Assembly (NCBI GenBank): GCA_030425705.1
Contig: JAUHZU010000004.1
Location: 124,001-188,000, forward strand
Reading direction: 5' to 3'
DNA length: 64,000 bases
DNA from: Phycisphaerae bacterium
GTDB lineage: Bacteria; Planctomycetota; Phycisphaerae; Phycisphaerales; Phycisphaeraceae
Below the pieces are notes generated by a model. The model was given only the letters and a program-made list of their open reading frames with translations. It had not been told where the DNA came from and did not search any database. The position numbers and the translations under genes are program-made. Positions 59,643-64,000 of this stretch are shown piece by piece. The first letter of the stretch is position 1, and every line of letters begins with the position of its first letter.

Positions 59643-60863
59643 ATGCCAAAAAACGTCTGGATGCTCCTGGCAAGCATCGCACTCCTGCTCGCGGGCTGCA
59701 GCAGCGCTCCGACGCAACCCGAACCGGATAGCACGCCGACCGCGGACACCGAAACACCACCGCCCGCACGCCCCGGCGCGCTACTCATCGCGGGCGGCGG
59801 GTCGTTCGAGGACGGCGAGGCCTACGCCGCGTTCCTCCGCCACACGCCGACCGGCGGCGACGGCGTCGGGCACATCGTCGTGCTGCCCACCGCCTCCAGC
59901 GTCCCGGCACAGTCCGGCAAGGGGCTGGCCAACGAGCTGCGCGCGATCGCGACCCGGCACACCGTCTCGGTCGTCATGCTTGAGCTCGCGCACCCCGAGT
60001 TGGCGGACGACCCGGGCGTCGCCGACGCGATCGTTTCGGCCGACGGCGTGTGGTTCACCGGCGGGGACCAGTCGCGGATCACGACGGTGTTTCGGCCGGC
60101 GGGCGTGACGGTCGCGGGGATGCCCGAGGGGCCGTCGGCCGCCGACACGGCGTTGCGCGCGGTGCTCGCCGGGGGCGGGATGGTTGGCGGGACGTCGGCC
60201 GGGGCGGCGATGATGAGCGACCCGATGATCGCCGGCGGGCGGTCCGAGCAGGCGCTGCTGGCGGGCGTCGCGGGCGGCGGCGTGCAGGTCGACCCCGGCA
60301 TGGGGCTGTTCCCGTTCGCGCTGACGGACCAGCACTTCTTCGAGCGCGGGCGCATGGGCCGGCTCATCGCGGCGCTGGAACACACCGGCGGGCGATGGGG
60401 CCTGGGCATTGAGGAAGGCGCGGCGGTGCTCGTCACGCTCGGCGACGCGCCCACCCTCACCGCGATCGGCACCGACGCCGCCCTGCTCGTCGACATGGCC
60501 GAGGCGACCCGCGACCCGCGCGGCAACCGCACCGGCATCCGCCTGTCCCTGCTCAGCCGGGGCGACGCGTGGGACCCGGTCACCGGCGCGGTCACGCCCG
60601 ACCCGGCCCGCGTCCCGCGCAGCGCGCTGGTCCGTCCCGATGACCTGCCGGCCACCGAAACGCCCGGGGACGCCTGGGACGCGGACGCGATCCCCAACGC
60701 GCTGCACGCGCTCGCCGCCCACCCCGACGAGCCGCAGACCCTGCGCAGCCGGGCGTTTACGCTGGTCTTCTCCGCCGACGCGCGGACGCGCTTCGCCTAC
60801 CGCCCGGACCACCGCCGCGACCTGTGCGCCGTTGGCGTCGTGCTGACCATCCGGCGGAACTGA
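59643..60863 (+). CDS. cyanophycinase-like S51 peptidase, lipoprotein
   Basis: This 406-residue protein has a lipobox (LLLAGCSS, Cys19). The fold begins at GALLIAGGGSFEDGEAYAAF and includes VWFTGGDQSR near 137 and the nucleophile elbow GGTSAGAAMM near 181-190 (Ser184), which is the S51/cyanophycinase signature. The family includes aspartyl dipeptidases and cyanophycinases; this membrane-anchored copy is likely to cut small or isoaspartyl peptides in the periplasm. It lies on the same strand as the sulfatase, after the REP pair. Confidence 0.85.
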   Translation: MPKNVWMLLASIALLLAGCSSAPTQPEPDSTPTADTETPPPARPGALLIAGGGSFEDGEAYAAFLRHTPTGGDGVGHIVVLPTASSVPAQSGKGLANELRAIATRHTVSVVMLELAHPELADDPGVADAIVSADGVWFTGGDQSRITTVFRPAGVTVAGMPEGPSAADTALRAVLAGGGMVGGTSAGAAMMSDPMIAGGRSEQALLAGVAGGGVQVDPGMGLFPFALTDQHFFERGRMGRLIAALEHTGGRWGLGIEEGAAVLVTLGDAPTLTAIGTDAALLVDMAEATRDPRGNRTGIRLSLLSRGDAWDPVTGAVTPDPARVPRSALVRPDDLPATETPGDAWDADAIPNALHALAAHPDEPQTLRSRAFTLVFSADARTRFAYRPDHRRDLCAVGVVLTIRRN

Positions 60864-60894
60864 ACGCGCCCCGGCATCGATCCCCGCGCATCAC

Positions 60895-60916
60895 AAGCCG
60901 GGCCAAGGCGCGGCTT
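60895..60916. repeat. small hairpin between convergent genes
   Basis: AAGCCG pairs with CGGCTT at the ends of a 22-base segment in which a further GCC/GGC pair is possible. It lies between the stops of the cyanophycinase-like and DUF6265 genes, and the left arm is shared with the hairpin at 57045. No T run follows, so its role as a terminator is doubtful. Confidence 0.4.
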
Positions 60917-60927
60917 GGAAGGAACGG

Positions 60928-61443
60928 CTACTCGTCCGCGGGCTCGACGCGTTCCCAGCGCCACTGCAGCTCGGGGTCACCCTCGCCGACCGCCCCGCTC
61001 GCCGACGCGTTGAGCCGGCCTTCGTCGTCGAGCCAGTACGCGATCTGTTTCGGGAAGTCGTGGCCGGGGTTGGTGAACACCGCCCGTCGGTCGTCGCACC
61101 GCGCCAGCGCAAACACCGTCGCCTCGCCGCCGCCGGGCTGGGCGATGTAGACCAGCGTGTCGCCGCGCGTCTCGATCCGCAGGTACTCGAAGAACGCGCG
61201 GGCGGGGTCTTCCCGGCTGTCGCGGTGCAGCCCGAGCATGACGCCCCCGGCCGGCGGCATCCACAGCTCCTCGGACAGCGTGCCATCGTCCTCCGACGCC
61301 CAGTGCCCCGCCATCCAGGCGATATCGTCCAGCGACACCGCGTCGCGGGCCGGCCCCTCCGGCTGCGCGGTCGTGTTCAGCGGCGTGGCGGCGAGCAACA
61401 GCAGCAGCCCGCCGATCGCGGCGGTGGAGCGGGTCGTTGGCAT
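60928..61443 (-). CDS. DUF6265 family secreted protein
   Basis: This 171-residue protein has a signal peptide (STAAIGGLLLLLAATPLNTTA) and the DUF6265 pattern: WMAGHWASEDDGTLSEELW, PPAGGVMLGLHRDS, FEYLRIETRGDTLVYIAQPG and FTNPGHDFPKQIAYWLDDEG. The fold is a small beta-barrel, lipocalin-like. No enzymatic function is established. It lies 26 bases after the SGNH hydrolase gene on the same strand, so the two may be read together. Confidence 0.85.
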   Translation of the reverse strand: MPTTRSTAAIGGLLLLLAATPLNTTAQPEGPARDAVSLDDIAWMAGHWASEDDGTLSEELWMPPAGGVMLGLHRDSREDPARAFFEYLRIETRGDTLVYIAQPGGGEATVFALARCDDRRAVFTNPGHDFPKQIAYWLDDEGRLNASASGAVGEGDPELQWRWERVEPADE

Positions 61444-61469
61444 GGGGGTTCCTCGGTGTGTGAGGCGGC

Positions 61470-62507
61470 TCAGGACGAGCGTCGGCGGCGGTGCATCAGC
61501 ACACCCGCCCCAGCGAGCAGCAGCGCGGCGGACGCGGGCTCGGGGATCGGCTCGGTCGGGGCGTCGTAGCCCAGCGCGGCGGTGCCCCAGGTGTCGAGCA
61601 CGGCCTGCAGGTCCTCTTGCCCGACCAGCCCGTCGCCGGTGACATCGCCCAGCGACCGGTTGCCCGGGTCGACGGTGCTGCCCCAGTTCGCCAGGACGAT
61701 ATCCATGTCCGCGATGCCGACGTAGTGGTCGCCGTTGAGGTCGCCTACCGGGTCGGCCGTGAGCACGTCGAACACCTGCTGCGCGATGAACTGGTAGCCC
61801 GCGGAGCTGGGGTGGATGATGTCGTCGTTGGGGTAGAAGGTGGGGCTGTCCTCGGGGAACAGCAGGTTCAGGTCGATGAACGCGTCGACGGCGGCGAAGT
61901 TGGCAACGTGGTCGCGCACGGCGGGGGCGATCTCGTTCTCGATCACGCCCGCGTCGATCGACGAGCTGGCCTGCCCGCCGGTCGAGACGGGGATCGGCGA
62001 CATGACAACGATGTCGGGGGCGGACGCGAGCCCATCGTAGACGTCGATAAGCGCCTGGTAGTCTTCGAGGAAGCGTTCGACGGAGGTCTGTTCACCGTCG
62101 AGCGCCGGGTTGTCCCAGTTCCAGTTGCCGTTGTTAATGTTCTGCTGGGTGCCGAGGCGTGCGTCGTTGGCCCCGAGCATGATGACGACGATGTCCGGCT
62201 GGGAGAGCAGCGACGCGGCGTAGGCCGCCTGCTCGATGTAGGGCAGACCGCCGTCGGAGCGCAGGGTCGCGCCGCTGTGGCCGAAGCCGGGCCCGGCAGG
62301 CGGGTTCTCGTACAGGCCGATGTTGTAGACCCCGCTGCCGAAGGCGCTGGTGAACATCGACTCGAGGAACTCGGGGTAGGTCGTGGTGTCCCAGTACTGG
62401 CCGCGCGTGATCGAGTCGCCAACGAGGGTGACGTTGATCGTGCCTGAGGCGGGGCCCGCCAGCGCGGCGGACAGGGTCAGGATGGCAGGGGTGATGGATT
62501 GGCGCAC
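61470..62507 (-). CDS. SGNH/GDSL hydrolase with dockerin-like repeats and PEP-CTERM
   Basis: This 345-residue secreted protein has a signal peptide, the catalytic Ser32 in TLVGDSITRGQYW, the GAND block (VVIMLGANDARLG) and a DxxH-like end (DDIIHPSSAGYQF). Residues about 255-310 hold two dockerin-like calcium repeats (GDLNGDHYVGIADMD and GDVTGDGLVGQEDL). The C terminus is PEP-CTERM (PEPASAALLLAGAGVLMHRR), so it is sorted by exosortase to the surface. It could be an esterase acting on acetylated glycans. The start is GTG 62507. Confidence 0.88.
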   Translation of the reverse strand: MRQSITPAILTLSAALAGPASGTINVTLVGDSITRGQYWDTTTYPEFLESMFTSAFGSGVYNIGLYENPPAGPGFGHSGATLRSDGGLPYIEQAAYAASLLSQPDIVVIMLGANDARLGTQQNINNGNWNWDNPALDGEQTSVERFLEDYQALIDVYDGLASAPDIVVMSPIPVSTGGQASSSIDAGVIENEIAPAVRDHVANFAAVDAFIDLNLLFPEDSPTFYPNDDIIHPSSAGYQFIAQQVFDVLTADPVGDLNGDHYVGIADMDIVLANWGSTVDPGNRSLGDVTGDGLVGQEDLQAVLDTWGTAALGYDAPTEPIPEPASAALLLAGAGVLMHRRRRSS

Positions 62508-62529
62508 GGGGAATCTCGTGAAGCGGAGA

Positions 62530-62535
62530 ATTGTA
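62530..62535 (-). promoter_or_regulatory. possible -10 box of the SGNH hydrolase gene
   Basis: The minus strand reads TACAAT, five of six -10 consensus positions, about 22 bases before the GTG start. The matching -35 (TTCTTT, 17 bases away) is weak. It lies next to the AT-rich palindrome at 62560. Confidence 0.35.
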
Positions 62536-62559
62536 CCCCGGCCCGCCTGGAAAAAGAAG

Positions 62560-62579
62560 TGTTTTTATCGCTAAAAACA
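62560..62579. promoter_or_regulatory. AT-rich palindrome, operator or weak terminator
   Basis: TGTTTTTATCGCTAAAAACA is an 8-bp inverted repeat around TCGC in otherwise GC-rich DNA. It lies between the ThuA-like stop and the SGNH start, both on the minus strand, and the minus strand continues with CTTCTTTTT. It could be a regulator site for the SGNH gene or a terminator of the ThuA-like gene. Confidence 0.5.
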
Positions 62580-62641
62580 AGGGTTCGGGCGCACCGGATA
62601 ACGCCCAGCCCCTACAGCCCGCCCCGTTTAACACGCCCCGG

Positions 62642-63631
62642 CTACTCGGGGACGACGCTGCGCTCTTCGGCGGTCGGGAAGTCGTCCGGCACGGGGACGG
62701 TGACCTCGCCCGTCGCCAGCCACTCGCAGGAGCGCTGGAGCAGGGTGCGGTAGCCGACACAGCGGAAGGCGTCGGTCTCGCGTTGGCCCCGCCAGAGGTG
62801 GCCGGGCAGGAAGGTCATGACCGTGCCGTCGCCGTAGGGGATGGTCCAGATCATGGGCTCGTGGACGCCGGTGCCGCCGGTCGTCGAGTAGGCGGTGGCG
62901 AGGAGGGTCATATCCTCGGCCGGTCCGCGCTGGCCGTGGTACAGCTCGTCGCGGGCGTGCATCCAGGTGGTGGGCAGCCCCTCGAAGATCGGGTGGTCCT
63001 CGCGGTGGGTGATGGGCCAGTCGTACTGCGGGCCGTGCCCGGCCCCGGGGCCCTGACCGGGCTCGACACGGACGATGTCGCCCTCGGCATCGACGTACAG
63101 CCGGTCGCCGAAGTCGGCGTTGCGCCACAGCAGCCCGACCATCTGCTCGTACTCGGTCCAGCCGGTAAAGGCGTTGTTGGCCGCGTGGAGGATGAGCGCC
63201 TTGCCCCCGCCGTCGATGTAGGCCTCGAACGCGTCGCGGACCTCGGCGGGCCACATCTGCCCGTTGTAGTCGGAGACGACGACGTCGTAGTCGCTGAAGC
63301 GCGGCCGCCAGTCGGCCCAGCCCGCGTCGTCCGCGCCGCCGGCGGGTGAGGTGCTGGTGTCTATATCGAACCGGTCGCCGGCGTCTTCGAGGATGCCGAT
63401 GATCAGCGGGGTCGTGCGCTCCCAGTCGTGGTTGTTCTGCCCGGTGAGGATCAGCACACGCGTCGGCCCGGCCGGCTGGGTGTCGGGGGCACGCTCGAAC
63501 CGCGGCTGGCCGTTGGGCTGGGGCCGACGCGTCGGCCGTTCGTCCTGTACCGCAAACACAGGCACCAGCGCCACCGCGACGACAGCGGCAACGAGCAGCG
63601 AGAACCAACGACGATCGATCTTACGCGGCAT
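62642..63631 (-). CDS. ThuA-like family protein
   Basis: This 329-residue secreted protein has a signal peptide (RRWFSLLVAAVVAVALVPVFA) and the ThuA-like glutamine-amidotransferase fold: TRVLILTGQNNHDWERTTPL, DYDVVVSDYNGQMWPAEV, GGKALILHAANNAFTGW and ITHREDHPIFEGLP. In this family the elbow residue is His/Ala rather than Cys, so it is not a true amidotransferase; links to trehalose or glycan use are reported. It is the first gene before the SGNH and DUF6265 genes on this strand, separated by the AT-rich palindrome. Confidence 0.87.
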   Translation of the reverse strand: MPRKIDRRWFSLLVAAVVAVALVPVFAVQDERPTRRPQPNGQPRFERAPDTQPAGPTRVLILTGQNNHDWERTTPLIIGILEDAGDRFDIDTSTSPAGGADDAGWADWRPRFSDYDVVVSDYNGQMWPAEVRDAFEAYIDGGGKALILHAANNAFTGWTEYEQMVGLLWRNADFGDRLYVDAEGDIVRVEPGQGPGAGHGPQYDWPITHREDHPIFEGLPTTWMHARDELYHGQRGPAEDMTLLATAYSTTGGTGVHEPMIWTIPYGDGTVMTFLPGHLWRGQRETDAFRCVGYRTLLQRSCEWLATGEVTVPVPDDFPTAEERSVVPE

Positions 63632-63713
63632 GAGGGGCTCCTTGATACAGCAGACGCATTCCGTCCGGCAATCTTACCACGGCCCGGGCCCGTGACGGCG
63701 GTATGATCCGCGG

Positions 63714-64000
63714 ATGCCCGTGGACCAAGGATCCAGTGCAAAGACCGCCCCACGCCGACACTCGGCCTTGTTTCGCCGACGTGCGGCCATCACCGTGTGC
63801 TGCCTGGCCTTGATGACCGCGAGCCTGTTTGGCTGTGCCTGCTACCCCGGTGAGACCCTCGACGGGGCCACTGACGCCCCGGCGGAGCAGGAAAACCGGG
63901 CGTCGATCACCGTGGTGCCGGCGACGGACCGCCTGCTCGACGACGCCGCGGCCATCAGCCCGCACCTCGCCCGGGTGATCGACGCCGCCCGGCCGACCCT
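63714..64000 (+). CDS. lipoprotein, N-terminal part (runs off the window)
   Basis: The frame from ATG 63714 stays open to the window end and gives 95 codons. It has a basic N terminus, a hydrophobic helix (AAITVCCLALMTASLFGCAC) and a lipobox with Cys41, then a charged linker and a helix beginning RLLDDAAAISPHLARVIDAA. It is divergent from the ThuA-like gene, 82 bases away. The N-terminal tail before the helix (about 23 residues) is long for a lipoprotein signal. No family can be named from this part. Confidence 0.6.
   Translation, partial: MPVDQGSSAKTAPRRHSALFRRRAAITVCCLALMTASLFGCACYPGETLDGATDAPAEQENRASITVVPATDRLLDDAAAISPHLARVIDAARPT

Noticed and set aside
62628-63608. Alternative minus-strand frame inside the ThuA-like gene
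   Set aside because: The ThuA-like frame has a signal peptide and conserved motifs; this one is Arg/Ala-rich without motifs.
1-64000. Search by eye for CRISPR arrays, tRNA or rRNA genes, insertion sequences, integrases and phage genes
   Set aside because: No regularly spaced repeats, cloverleaf-like segments, conserved rRNA stretches or transposase motifs were noticed; a short tRNA could still be missed without a scan.

Overview
This window is high-GC DNA whose gene content points to a planctomycete of the class Phycisphaerae. The main clues are a LEPR-XLL type surface metalloprotease, a dockerin-like and PEP-CTERM bearing SGNH hydrolase, a planctomycete-style pseudopilin, a stand-alone MshEN protein, a sulfatase, a ThuA-like protein and a DUF6265 protein. 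I saw no rRNA, tRNA, CRISPR array, transposase, phage gene or replication origin. The assignment rests on family content only; no ribosomal or marker-gene phylogeny is possible here.

Layout. 1-13.6 kb holds a mixed set: an MFS permease, a degenerate subtilase, a secreted SH3-domain protein, a stand-alone MshEN protein, a MarR/SnoaL/pirin set with a visible promoter and operator, a LEPR-XLL metalloprotease, a tandem GNAT and a very large secreted protein of unknown function. 13.9-19.2 kb holds a compact set predicted to make polyprenyl-phosphoryl-arabinofuranose: a HAD-UbiA fusion facing an overlapping trio of TMEM260-like GT-C, DprE1-like and DprE2-like genes.

19.2-36.2 kb is the core of a surface-glycan locus. 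It contains an ATP-grasp/HAD/aminotransferase/acyltransferase cassette, a sugar epimerase and dehydrogenase, then one long forward run: initiating phosphoglycosyltransferase, Wzx-like flippase, sulfotransferase, asparagine synthase, hexapeptide acyltransferase, Wzy-like polymerase, two GT4 glycosyltransferases and a second sulfotransferase. 36.2-41.8 kb carries two divergent secreted proteins, another GT4 and a pseudopilin. 42.2-49.3 kb supplies nucleotide sugars (WecC, WecB, a WbpA-like dehydrogenase, GMD, GDP-fucose synthase, a WbpP-like epimerase). 49.4-64 kb has a trypsin-like protease, a VanZ-MurJ fusion, a UDP-glucuronate epimerase-like gene, a DUF4954 protein, ClpP, the sulfatase, a cyanophycinase-like lipoprotein and several secreted enzymes. 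REP-like palindromes flank the sulfatase region.

The inferred theme is cell-envelope glycan assembly: the centre makes and exports a heteropolysaccharide that is probably sulfated, and a separate lipid-linked arabinofuranose route feeds a GT-C enzyme. Reading was by eye; family names come from motifs and overall resemblance, not from searches.
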